In this document: one piece after another, positions 19,327 through 27,743 of the stretch
Layout: every line of letters starts with the position of its first letter
Numbering within the stretch: position 1 is the first letter of the stretch
Assembly: GCA_016297005.1 (NCBI GenBank)
Contig: JAEDHK010000003.1
Location: 140,439 to 204,438, forward strand
From: Clostridia bacterium
GTDB lineage: Bacteria > Bacillota > Clostridia > Christensenellales > DTU072
DNA: 64,000 bases
Reading direction: 5' to 3'
Notes under the pieces: model-generated
The model's database searches: none
The model's input: only the letters and a program-made list of their open reading frames with translations
Told to the model about the DNA's origin: nothing
Translations under genes and position numbers: made by a program

Positions 19327-20415
19327 TTATACGCTCCAATAATTGTGTTTGGTTTTTGTTATCAATCCGACCGATTCCATTTTTATCAGCAAAGAATTAA
19401 GTTGAGGTACGGTCAGATCGACAATCTGCAACAATTCTTCAAAGTGCATTTCTCCGTTTTTATTCAATTCGTCCAAAATGGCACTTTCATTCACATCCAG
19501 TTGAATGGCGCTCGGTTTGGAAAGATCTACTTTCTTTAAACCGATTTCATCATATATATCGTTGACGTCGGTTACGGCGCGGGACTGACAATCTTTGATG
19601 TAAAGATTACACCCTGCGCTCGCTTTGTTGTAAATGCTACCCGGAACGCAGAAAACGTCTTTTCCCTGTTCCAACGCATAATTGATCGTTAATATAGTTC
19701 CGCTTTTTTCTCCAGCCTCCGTAACCAGTACTCCGCGGGACAAACCGCTGACGATGCGGTTCCTCGCGGGGAAATTGTGCGCATTAGCGATCTCGCCAGG
19801 CGCATATTCCGAAATCACAAGTCCTCTCTCGACGATCTCGTCGTATAATCCTTTATTTTCAGGAGGATACACGACGTCTACGCCACAACCGAGAACGGCG
19901 ATGGTCTTTCCCATATTGTCAAGACAGGATCTGTGCGCAACAGAATCGACGCCGCGCGCCATCCCGCTTACGATGCAAAACCGGGAAGACAGATTGCTGA
20001 CAAAATCTTCTGTGACGCGTACGCCGTACTTGGTCGGATAACGAGTACCTACGACTGCAAAACAATCGCTTTGCATCAGCTTTACGTCTCCCTTGCAATA
20101 TAAGATCACGGGCGCGTCTTCGTACATCCGTAATTGTTTGGGATATTCTTCGTCCAGGCAAGTCACTATCTCTATGTTTTTGCGCGTCAGGGTACGTTCG
20201 ATTTCTTCCGTGCCGGTCTGCAAGCTCACGCACAATTCTCCGTAATCTTTTTCGGACAAAACACTCAAAAGTCGGTGTCGATACGCCGATACGTCGCTCA
20301 GAATTACTTCCGGCTTATTATCCAAAGCCTGAAAAACCTTCTTTGCTTTGACAACGCCGATCCCAATCGTTCGATTGATTATAATAACCGCCTTTTTACG
20401 TTCCGTCAACATCAT
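19327..20415 (-). CDS. dprA: DNA processing protein DprA
   Basis: 362 residues. DprA loads RecA on incoming single-stranded DNA during natural transformation. The Rossmann-like core is clear: FAVVGTRYPTKYG, VSGMARGVDSVAH, TIAVLGCGVDVVYPPEN, plus a C-terminal winged-helix segment (MHFEELLQIVDLTVPQLNSL). The start ATG at 20415 overlaps the yifB stop, so expression is coupled to yifB. Confidence 0.96.
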   Translation of the reverse strand: MMLTERKKAVIIINRTIGIGVVKAKKVFQALDNKPEVILSDVSAYRHRLLSVLSEKDYGELCVSLQTGTEEIERTLTRKNIEIVTCLDEEYPKQLRMYEDAPVILYCKGDVKLMQSDCFAVVGTRYPTKYGVRVTEDFVSNLSSRFCIVSGMARGVDSVAHRSCLDNMGKTIAVLGCGVDVVYPPENKGLYDEIVERGLVISEYAPGEIANAHNFPARNRIVSGLSRGVLVTEAGEKSGTILTINYALEQGKDVFCVPGSIYNKASAGCNLYIKDCQSRAVTDVNDIYDEIGLKKVDLSKPSAIQLDVNESAILDELNKNGEMHFEELLQIVDLTVPQLNSLLIKMESVGLITKTKHNYWSV

Positions 20416-21944
20416 GCGAAGATCATCTCCTTTTTATCGACGGTTTTATACTGAATGGCTTCGGCCACGTCGTCTTGCGAAATATTCTTCCGGCCCGCAA
20501 GATCGGCGATGGTACGAGATACTTTCAGTATTCTCGTCGCCGCGCGAGGGCTTAACCGTTCCGAGCGGAAAACGGCTTCCAACAATCGTTCGCTCTCCAT
20601 ATCGATAGCGCAATACTTTTTAATGGCCGCATTCGACATCTGCGCGTTCGTATAAATCCCCTCGTCCGAAAACCGCTTCCGCTGAATTTCCCGAGCTCTT
20701 TCCACACGTTCTCTGACAACCGCGCTCGTTTCCGCAGGACGACGAGAACGAAAATCATCGTACTCTATGTTATCGACGGTAACGTATATATCTATTCTGT
20801 CCAGCAATGGTCCGCTGATCTTCGATACGTAATTCATTCGATCCCGAAGAGTACAGGTGCATTGCCGCGTTTCGCTACCGTAATAGCCGCACGGACAGGG
20901 ATTCATACTGGCAATAAGCATAAACCGTGCCGGATATTGTATGGCTCTCGCCACTCGCGCGACCGAGATCGTACCGTCCTCGATCGGCTGACGAAGCGCT
21001 TCCAGCGTTTTTCTGTTATATTCCGGCATTTCGTCCAGGAACAAAACGCCGTTATGCGCAAGACTTACTTCTCCCGGCATCGCCTTTGCGCCTCCGCCCG
21101 TCAGGCTGTATATACTGGCCGTATGATGGGGCGAACGGAAAGGACGATGTTTTACCATACCGTCTTCTTCTCTCAGGATACCGCTGACGGAATGTATCTT
21201 CGTTACTTCGATGGCCTCTTCAAAAGTCATTTTCGGCATAATGCCGGTAACGCACTTTGCGAGCATCGTTTTTCCCGTTCCCGGAGATCCGCATAAAAGT
21301 ATGTTATGCGATCCGGCAACGGCTATTTCCAACCCTCTTTTGGCGAGTAATTGTCCTTTGACGTCCGCTATATCAACGTCGCATATAACGTCCTCTTCAA
21401 CGTCGAATCCGGCCGGCTCCACGGGTTGATAAACAAGTCCGATCAGCAGGTTTACCACTTCGGTAAGGTTTTTCAGCGCATATACTTCCGCGCCTTTAAC
21501 GTAAGCGGCTTCTGCCGCGTTATCGAACGGAACGATAAACTTTTTGTGCCCGGCCTGCATTGCGCTGATCAGAAGCGGCATAACGCCGTTGATTCTGCGC
21601 AGTCCGCCGTCCAACGAGAGTTCTCCCAAAAAGACGTACTGTCCGCATTGGCCGTACGGCACTTGTCCTACGGCCGTCAGATACCCGATCGTAATAGCAA
21701 GATCCAGTGCCGAACCCTCTTTTTTAATGTCCGCAGGCGCAAGATTAATGACTGTCTTATGCGCGCCGAAGTCGAATCCGCTGTTCGTTATGGCCGAACG
21801 CATGCGCTCTTTGGACTCTTTTACGGCACTCGTCGCCAGTCCGACGATATCAAGAGTCGGCAAACCGTTCTGCGTAAACACTTCCACGGAAACGGGATAA
21901 CCTTCTATTCCATCCAAAGCATAACTTTTTATCGTCGTAAACAT
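20412..21944 (-). CDS. YifB/ComM family Mg-chelatase-like AAA+ ATPase
   Basis: 510 residues. N-terminal Lon-protease-like S5 domain (IVGLATSAVKESKERMRSAI), Walker A GSPGTGKTMLAKC, Walker B GVLFLDEMPEY, and a C-terminal Mg_chelatase segment (LSPRAATRILKVSRTIADL). ComM homologues act as branch-migration helicases during transformation, and pairing with dprA is common. A CxC cluster (NPCPCGYYG, TRQCTCT) typical of the family is present. The ATG immediately follows the stop of the surface-protein gene. Confidence 0.93.
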   Translation of the reverse strand: MFTTIKSYALDGIEGYPVSVEVFTQNGLPTLDIVGLATSAVKESKERMRSAITNSGFDFGAHKTVINLAPADIKKEGSALDLAITIGYLTAVGQVPYGQCGQYVFLGELSLDGGLRRINGVMPLLISAMQAGHKKFIVPFDNAAEAAYVKGAEVYALKNLTEVVNLLIGLVYQPVEPAGFDVEEDVICDVDIADVKGQLLAKRGLEIAVAGSHNILLCGSPGTGKTMLAKCVTGIMPKMTFEEAIEVTKIHSVSGILREEDGMVKHRPFRSPHHTASIYSLTGGGAKAMPGEVSLAHNGVLFLDEMPEYNRKTLEALRQPIEDGTISVARVARAIQYPARFMLIASMNPCPCGYYGSETRQCTCTLRDRMNYVSKISGPLLDRIDIYVTVDNIEYDDFRSRRPAETSAVVRERVERAREIQRKRFSDEGIYTNAQMSNAAIKKYCAIDMESERLLEAVFRSERLSPRAATRILKVSRTIADLAGRKNISQDDVAEAIQYKTVDKKEMIFA

Positions 21945-24029
21945 TTAGCCTCTCTTTTTTCCGAGTAAAAGCAGCAGAACGACGATCAGGATAGCGCCGC
22001 CGCCGACGCCGAGTACGACGCCCAGGAAGCTGCCGAGCGGCCACTCTCTACCGAAAACGGAAACGGTTTTTTGTCCGCCGCCGCTATACACCGTAGGCGT
22101 TTTTCCGCCGCTGATAACCAAAACGCAGGAAGTCGATTCTTTCAACACAAATCGTATTCTGTTATCGATAACGGTCGTTTCGATCTCATTTCCCGTCTTT
22201 TTATCGAATAATTTGACGTTTCTGTCCATATAACCGGAGGGCAGTCCGGTCGTGACGATAATACCGTTCGTAAGCGGAATCGGAAGATCTTCGCCGTTTT
22301 GCTTTATTGTCAACGTAAAGTGATCCGCAAAACCGGAAGAAAACCCGGAGTCCGAAACAAAATCGCTATCGTCCCCTTGCGCGGAAGCCACGATCAACTC
22401 AATACCGTTTCCAAACGTCTCTCCTCCGAAATCGGCTTGATTGACCGAAAAATCAATGTTTGAGGAAGCATATTGAGGAACCGATTCGATAACGGTCTTA
22501 GTTTGCGAAACAGGCAAGTACAAATTTTTGATCGCATTATATTGCTTTACGATATCAATGCGGGAATTCCCGGACGTATTCAAAAGAATATTCATTGTCG
22601 AAAAGGCTTCGCGGATGTCATTTTGTGTTTTTTGCGTACACTTAGAGTAATCGGTGGAAAGATACAATTGATGCAGCTCTTTACAATATGCATTGATTTC
22701 CGCGTCTGAGAAATAATCGACGACAAAAGAATGCTCCGTTACGTTCCCCACGCCGTCAATCAGACTGACCTTACGCAGATATGCACCGTCGAAGCAATCG
22801 AACCGTATGGAGCAAAGACAGTTTCCTTTTTCTTCCGTCACGCTAAAAACCTTATCGCTATCCTGCAGAGAGACGGAAACGATACCGCTTTCTTTATAAT
22901 CCGACGCCGAAAAAGTCAGATAACAAACGCCGTCCTCTCTCATCAGATCGATTTCCGTTAAAAACGTCGCCGTATCCATGTAAGGCGGTTTTACGTCGAA
23001 AGCCGAACTGCTCAGTTCGTATTCGACGTATTCCGATCTGTTGCCCGCTTTATCCATGGCATAAAACTTAAAATTGTAATTTTTTTGCGTATCAAGGACA
23101 ATACCGACGCCATTTTCATACTCGTAAGAAACGTTATTCATTAAATAGTGCTGCCGCTCGGTCAGACCGCTCTGTGCGTCCTCATGATAAGTCAAAGTGA
23201 TCGTATAGCTTTTTGCATACCGACCGGATACAACGGACGGCGTAACGGAATAAGACGGCGCCATCGGTTTCGTGGTATCGTACATCCCGAAATAATAATC
23301 TTGGGAAGCCGAGTTTCCCGCGGCGTCATAGACGGTCACGGCCACCCGGCACGACTTATTGATTACGACGTATGTACGATCCGTAGGCGCTCCGTCGATC
23401 ATCCTCACGGAAGACAACGTTCCGTCGTTATAATAAACGCGATAAACCGCTTCTTTTATTCCCGAAAGGTTGTCGACAACGTCGGACCAATCCAGAACGA
23501 CATCGAAATTCGTACCTACGACTTGCCATTGCGTCATCGAATTGGAAGTGGGCAGAGAGGGAGCGTCCGCGTCGCTTTTTACAATAACGCTTTTTTGCCC
23601 GATTTCTTCTTGCGTATCGGAAAACGCCGTACAAGTGACGGTATAAATACCCGAACCGACGACCGAACAGTCGACAAGTCCGCTAACAGGCGCGTCTTCC
23701 ATACGGATTCCATCCGGAAGGCTCTCTCCATCTTTAACGCAACTTATTTTATAATAACGCACCCCTGTCCCGAAACGGAAAGTAACCACGATATCTTTGG
23801 CGTAAGGATTATTGGTATGAGCGAAATAGGTTTCGTAATCGGCGTTGTAAACGAAAACAGGCTGACCGTTCTCGTTGAACCCGGATAAATAAGTAGCCTT
23901 TACGGATTCTACCGCAACGACTTCGTCCGCATATGCCGCCTCAGGGCGTACGTTTGCGCCGACAAATACGAGCGCAAAGAAAACGATTGCGAGAAAATAT
24001 ATTAAAAATATATTTTTACCTTTTATCAT
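21945..24029 (-). CDS. secreted, membrane-anchored protein with Ig-like modules (unknown function)
   Basis: 694 residues from the ATG at 24029, which has AAGGAT closely upstream; a TTG 24 bases further up lacks a ribosome site. Features: signal peptide with likely cleavage after AYA, several beta-sandwich modules marked by recurring D-x-x-KP linkers (DTTKPMAPS, DVKPPYMDT), a helical stretch (CKELHQLYLSTDYSKC), and a C-terminal transmembrane helix followed by GKKRG. No LPXTG, so anchoring is by the helix. It is the first gene of the long housekeeping operon and directly abuts yifB. I do not recognise the family; an adhesin or cell-envelope sensor is possible. Confidence 0.8.
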   Translation of the reverse strand: MIKGKNIFLIYFLAIVFFALVFVGANVRPEAAYADEVVAVESVKATYLSGFNENGQPVFVYNADYETYFAHTNNPYAKDIVVTFRFGTGVRYYKISCVKDGESLPDGIRMEDAPVSGLVDCSVVGSGIYTVTCTAFSDTQEEIGQKSVIVKSDADAPSLPTSNSMTQWQVVGTNFDVVLDWSDVVDNLSGIKEAVYRVYYNDGTLSSVRMIDGAPTDRTYVVINKSCRVAVTVYDAAGNSASQDYYFGMYDTTKPMAPSYSVTPSVVSGRYAKSYTITLTYHEDAQSGLTERQHYLMNNVSYEYENGVGIVLDTQKNYNFKFYAMDKAGNRSEYVEYELSSSAFDVKPPYMDTATFLTEIDLMREDGVCYLTFSASDYKESGIVSVSLQDSDKVFSVTEEKGNCLCSIRFDCFDGAYLRKVSLIDGVGNVTEHSFVVDYFSDAEINAYCKELHQLYLSTDYSKCTQKTQNDIREAFSTMNILLNTSGNSRIDIVKQYNAIKNLYLPVSQTKTVIESVPQYASSNIDFSVNQADFGGETFGNGIELIVASAQGDDSDFVSDSGFSSGFADHFTLTIKQNGEDLPIPLTNGIIVTTGLPSGYMDRNVKLFDKKTGNEIETTVIDNRIRFVLKESTSCVLVISGGKTPTVYSGGGQKTVSVFGREWPLGSFLGVVLGVGGGAILIVVLLLLLGKKRG

Positions 24030-24062
24030 AATATCCTTATTATAGTTTTTCAACTTTAAAGC

Positions 24063-24091
24063 ATTATATCACAGTTCATAAAACATTTCAA
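24063..24091 (-). promoter_or_regulatory. promoter of the surface protein-yifB-dprA-topA operon
   Basis: Minus-strand TTGAAA (24086-24091), 17 bases, TATAAT (24063-24068), about 34 bases before the ATG. It is the only strong promoter noted upstream of the ten-gene run ending at 11284. Confidence 0.75.
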
Positions 24092-24098
24092 CTGTTAA

Positions 24099-24128
24099 TT
24101 ATCGCCAATTAAATTTATAATCTATAAT
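24099..24128 (+). promoter_or_regulatory. weak candidate promoter of the TauABC-like operon
   Basis: TTATCG (24099-24104), 18 bases, TATAAT (24123-24128). The -10 is perfect but the -35 is poor. The 60-base leader to the TTG start has a short GC-rich patch (GGCCCCC) of unknown meaning. Confidence 0.3.
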
Positions 24129-24191
24129 AATTAACTCTTCCTTAACATCGGCCCCCTATGGATACATAAGATGTAGTAACAGGAGGTTACA

Positions 24192-25202
24192 TTGAAAAAA
24201 ACTATCGCATTGTTCCTGACTCTTACTTTTTGCCTTTTAGGCTGTTTCAGTCTGATCGGATGCCAAAAGAAAATGAAGGAAGGAACCATCAGACTGAACG
24301 AAACGACTCACTCGGTTTTTTACGCGCCCCTTTACGTCGCAAATTATCTCGGCTATTTTTCCGATTACGGACTGACGATCGAATTTACGAACGGGGGCGG
24401 CTCTGATAACAGTATGACCGCTTTGATCAGCGGCGGCGCGGATATTGCTTTGCTCGGACCGGAAACTGCCGTTTACGTTAAGACGCAAGGCAGTAGCAAC
24501 GGCGCGGTAATCGTCGGACAACTGACGCAAAGAGACGGCTCTTTTTTGATCGGCAGAAAGGCTGAACCGAACTTTAAGTGGGCTGATCTGCGCGGAAAAG
24601 AAATTATCGGCGGGCGTAAAAGCGGTATGCCGGCCATGTGTCTCGAATATGCCATAAATAAAAACGGCTTGAAAAACGGAAAAGATCTGACCATCAATTA
24701 CGATGTGTCCTTCGATATGATCACTTCCGCTTTTGAAAGCGGCATCGGCGATTATTGCACTATGTTCGAACCGTCGGCCAGTCAATACGAATCGCTTGGC
24801 AAAGGTCATATTGTCGCAAGCGTGGGAAAAGAGACGGGGAACGTCGCCTATACCTGCTTTATGGTTACTCAAAAGTATCTGACGAATAACAGAGAACGAG
24901 TTACCGACTTTATGAAGGCAGTCATTAAAGGCATCAATTACTGTTTCACGCATACGCCCGAAGAAATCGCCGAAGTCATTCAGCCCGGTTTTTCAACGAC
25001 GGACGCAGAACTGTTGGTTCGCTCCGTAAAACATTATATGGAGATCGAGGCGTGGAAAACGGTGCCGACTATGACGGAGGACAGTTTCGACAGTCTTCAA
25101 AACATCTTACTTGCAGCGGGGAGCATCGGCAAAAAAGTCGGATACGGCGCCGATATCGTCGATAACAGTATCGTAGAAGAAATCATTGCGGGGCAACTAT
25201 GA
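24192..25202 (+). CDS. ABC transporter substrate-binding lipoprotein (NMT1/TauA/SsuA-like)
   Basis: 336 residues. A TTG start at 24192 is chosen because AGGAGG ends 5 bases before it. Signal peptide with lipobox LIGC. The mature protein shows the family features FYAPLYVANYLGYFSDYGL, then GGADIALLGPETAVY. Binding proteins of this fold serve taurine, sulfonates, nitrate, bicarbonate or thiamine precursors; nothing here picks one. The last codons overlap the ATPase gene (ATGA). Confidence 0.88.
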   Translation: MKKTIALFLTLTFCLLGCFSLIGCQKKMKEGTIRLNETTHSVFYAPLYVANYLGYFSDYGLTIEFTNGGGSDNSMTALISGGADIALLGPETAVYVKTQGSSNGAVIVGQLTQRDGSFLIGRKAEPNFKWADLRGKEIIGGRKSGMPAMCLEYAINKNGLKNGKDLTINYDVSFDMITSAFESGIGDYCTMFEPSASQYESLGKGHIVASVGKETGNVAYTCFMVTQKYLTNNRERVTDFMKAVIKGINYCFTHTPEEIAEVIQPGFSTTDAELLVRSVKHYMEIEAWKTVPTMTEDSFDSLQNILLAAGSIGKKVGYGADIVDNSIVEEIIAGQL

Positions 25203-25993
25203 CTTTACTCGAATTGAAAAACGTATGTTTTTCTTACCACTCTAAGGACGCCGAAACGGTCGCCGTCGATAACGTTTCTTTTTCGGTAGACGAAGGAGAA
25301 TTCGTCGGTATCATCGGACCGTCCGGCTGCGGAAAAACGACTATTCTTAATCTCCTCGCCGGCATTTACGCTCCTGCATCCGGCACGATAATTTTAAACG
25401 GAAAGAGTGCGTCCGAATCGACCTCGAAGATCGGTTTGATGCCTCAACGGGATCAACTCTTTCCTTGGAGAACGATAGAAAGCAACGTTTTGCTCGGACC
25501 GGAACTGCTCGGACGAAAAAACAAAGCCAACAAGAAGCGCGCTTCTTTACTTTTACGCAAGTACGGTCTGAGTGACTTTGCAAAAAAATACCCATCCGAA
25601 CTCAGCGGCGGGATGCGACAGCGTTCCGCCCTGATCAGGACCCTGGTTATGGATCCGGATATCCTTCTTTTGGACGAGCCGTTTTCCGCTTTGGATTTTC
25701 AGACGCGTATCGTTGTGTGCGATGACGTTCACAGAATCATAAAACAAGAAAAAAAGACTGCGGTGATCGTCAGTCACGATATCAACGAATGCGTTTCTTT
25801 ATGTGATAAAATCGTCATTCTCAGCAGGCGACCGGCACACGTACTCGAAACGATAGAAATCGATCTGAACAAGTCTGCGTCTCCTCTTCAACGGCGGGAA
25901 TGCAGGGACTTTCCTGGGTATTTTAAAAGAATATGGAAATTACTGGAGGATAAAAATGAGCGATGCACAACGAAAATACCTGAAAAAACGTAA
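25199..25993 (+). CDS. ABC transporter ATP-binding protein (TauB/SsuB-like)
   Basis: 264 residues. Walker A GPSGCGKTT, Q-loop in GLMPQRDQLFPW, signature LSGGMRQR, Walker B ILLLDEPFSALD, H-loop VSHDINECV. Cytoplasmic ATPase of the importer. Overlaps the binding protein by 4 bases and the permease by 38 bases, so the three are coupled. Confidence 0.92.
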   Translation: MTLLELKNVCFSYHSKDAETVAVDNVSFSVDEGEFVGIIGPSGCGKTTILNLLAGIYAPASGTIILNGKSASESTSKIGLMPQRDQLFPWRTIESNVLLGPELLGRKNKANKKRASLLLRKYGLSDFAKKYPSELSGGMRQRSALIRTLVMDPDILLLDEPFSALDFQTRIVVCDDVHRIIKQEKKTAVIVSHDINECVSLCDKIVILSRRPAHVLETIEIDLNKSASPLQRRECRDFPGYFKRIWKLLEDKNERCTTKIPEKT

Positions 25994-26750
25994 AATACGC
26001 ATTATTATAACGCACTTACTTCGTATTGGACTGTTACTGATTTTTATTGGCGGATGGGAACTGATCGCGCGTTTTAACGTGATCGATCCGTTTATTATTT
26101 CGTCGCCGTCGAGGATTATTAAAATCATCGCCACACTGAATAAAAACGGAGAACTCAATAAGCATATAATCGCGTCCTTATACGAAACGGTAGCCGGTTT
26201 TTTGATAGCGACCGCCGCCGGGAGCTTTATCGCCGTACTTTTATGGTGGAGCACCCTGCTGCGCGACGTTCTGGAACCGTACGTCATCACGCTGAATTCT
26301 TTACCGAAAATCGCACTCGGCCCGATCATCATCGTGTGGATGGGCGTCGGAAAGCCGGCAATAATATTTATGGCGGTTCTGATCTGCATTATCATCACGA
26401 TTATCAACATGTTGGCCGGCTTCTGCTCTGTCGATAAAGAAAAGATCATGCTCCTCCGATCCATGCATGCAGGGAAATTAAAGATTATGACAAAACTGAT
26501 CATTCCGGCCAACATTCCGACTCTTATATCCGTTTTAAAAATAAACGTCGGGTTAAGTTGGGTCGGTTCGATCATGGGAGAATATCTGAGTTCGCGAGAA
26601 GGTCTCGGCTATCTGATCGTATACGGCTCGCAGGTGTTCCAACTGGATCTGGTAATGGCAAGCACGGTGATTCTATGCGTTCTCGCGGGAGGCATGTACG
26701 CCGCCGTAGCCATACTGGAAAAATTAGTGAAGAAAAAATTCGCGCAATAA
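25956..26750 (+). CDS. ABC transporter permease (TauC/SsuC-like)
   Basis: 264 residues, basic N-terminus, about six membrane helices, and the EAA-type loop seen in STKE-like position around LRSMHAGKLKIMTKLIIPANIP. A GGAGG ribosome site lies 8 bases before the ATG, inside the ATPase gene. Inner-membrane subunit of the importer. Confidence 0.9.
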   Translation: MSDAQRKYLKKRKIRIIITHLLRIGLLLIFIGGWELIARFNVIDPFIISSPSRIIKIIATLNKNGELNKHIIASLYETVAGFLIATAAGSFIAVLLWWSTLLRDVLEPYVITLNSLPKIALGPIIIVWMGVGKPAIIFMAVLICIIITIINMLAGFCSVDKEKIMLLRSMHAGKLKIMTKLIIPANIPTLISVLKINVGLSWVGSIMGEYLSSREGLGYLIVYGSQVFQLDLVMASTVILCVLAGGMYAAVAILEKLVKKKFAQ

Positions 26751-26779
26751 AAAAATCGGCATGTAAAATGCCGATTTTT
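26751..26779. terminator. bidirectional terminator between permease and dapA
   Basis: A 12-base perfect stem (26751-26762 with 26768-26779) with a GTAAA loop; stem ends form T-runs in both directions. Begins immediately after the permease stop codon and ends 19 bases from the dapA stop. Confidence 0.88.
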
Positions 26780-26798
26780 GTTACATAAAATACAGAAA

Positions 26799-27689
26799 CT
26801 ACACTTTCAAGCCGCACTTACGCATTTCTTCAAGCAGATGCGCTTTGTGCGCTTCTTCCATTTCGGTAAGAGGAAGACGAATGTTATTTTCGCAAAAACC
26901 GAGAGCGTGCATCGCCGCCTTTACGGGAATGGGGTTGACTTCCGAGAAAAGAGCCTTAATGAGCGATAAAAGTTCAAGTTGCATTTGCGCGCTGCCTTTA
27001 ACGTCGCCGTTAAAGAACTTTCTGCAAAGCTCAACCGTCTCTTTCGGCATTACGTTGCTGAGAACGGAAATAACGCCCTTTGCGCCCATAGCCATCATAG
27101 GAACAATCTGATCGTCGTTGCCGCTGTAAATATCGAGTTTATCGCCGACAAGGCTCATCGTTTCGACCATTTGAGCAATATTGCCGTTTGCCTCTTTGAT
27201 AGCGGCGATATTAGGATGATCGGCAAGAATGGCGTACGTTGATGGTTCAATATTCATCGAGGTACGACTGGGGACGTTATAAAGAATGATCGGAACGGTA
27301 CTTGCGTCCGCGATCTGCGTAAACATTTTTATCAATCCCGATTGCGTGCACTTATTATAATAAGGCGTTACGCACAGAAGCGCGTCTGCGCCGGATGCGC
27401 ACGCGCAACGCGCGAGATCAAGCGCGTAAGAAGTGTCGTTACTGCCTGCTCCGGCAATGATCGGCACGCGACCCGCGGCTATTTTACAGGCATATGTAAT
27501 CGCGTCGCGGTGTTCTGCGTCGGTAAGCGTGGACGACTCACCCGTCGTACCGCAAACAACCAAAGCCTGCACGCCGCTTTCGATCTGCCAATTGATCAGA
27601 CGATAAAAACTCTCGTAATCTATTCCGCCGTCATTGAATGGAGTGATCAATGCCGTGGCAACGCCTTCGAACAAAGTTTTCTTTTTCAT
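26799..27689 (-). CDS. dapA: 4-hydroxy-tetrahydrodipicolinate synthase
   Basis: 296 residues. Condenses pyruvate with aspartate semialdehyde in lysine/DAP synthesis. Family marks: CGTTGESSTLTDAEH, VTPYYNKCTQ, LYNVPSRTSMN and the Schiff-base Lys in IAAIKEANGN. Start at 27689 (MKKKTLFEG) has AAGGAG 9 bases before; the longer frame to 27755 reaches into nnr. Aspartate kinase for the same pathway is at 49930. Confidence 0.95.
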   Translation of the reverse strand: MKKKTLFEGVATALITPFNDGGIDYESFYRLINWQIESGVQALVVCGTTGESSTLTDAEHRDAITYACKIAAGRVPIIAGAGSNDTSYALDLARCACASGADALLCVTPYYNKCTQSGLIKMFTQIADASTVPIILYNVPSRTSMNIEPSTYAILADHPNIAAIKEANGNIAQMVETMSLVGDKLDIYSGNDDQIVPMMAMGAKGVISVLSNVMPKETVELCRKFFNGDVKGSAQMQLELLSLIKALFSEVNPIPVKAAMHALGFCENNIRLPLTEMEEAHKAHLLEEMRKCGLKV

Positions 27690-27714
27690 GACTGTTACAC
27701 TCCTTTGTGATATT

Positions 27715-27743
27715 ATATTATGTGAAACGATCCTGATTGTCAA
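27715..27743 (-). promoter_or_regulatory. promoter of dapA
   Basis: Minus-strand consensus TTGACA (27738-27743), 17 bases, TAATAT (27715-27720). The -35 overlaps the stop codon of the upstream repair-enzyme gene. Confidence 0.65.

Noticed and set aside
23148..23888. 246-codon plus-strand frame opposite the surface protein
   Set aside because: Antisense shadow of a gene with signal peptide and domains; no ribosome site or family match.
24131..24191. Riboswitch (for example TPP) before the TauABC-like operon
   Set aside because: The leader is about 60 bases and lacks the conserved TPP or cobalamin cores.
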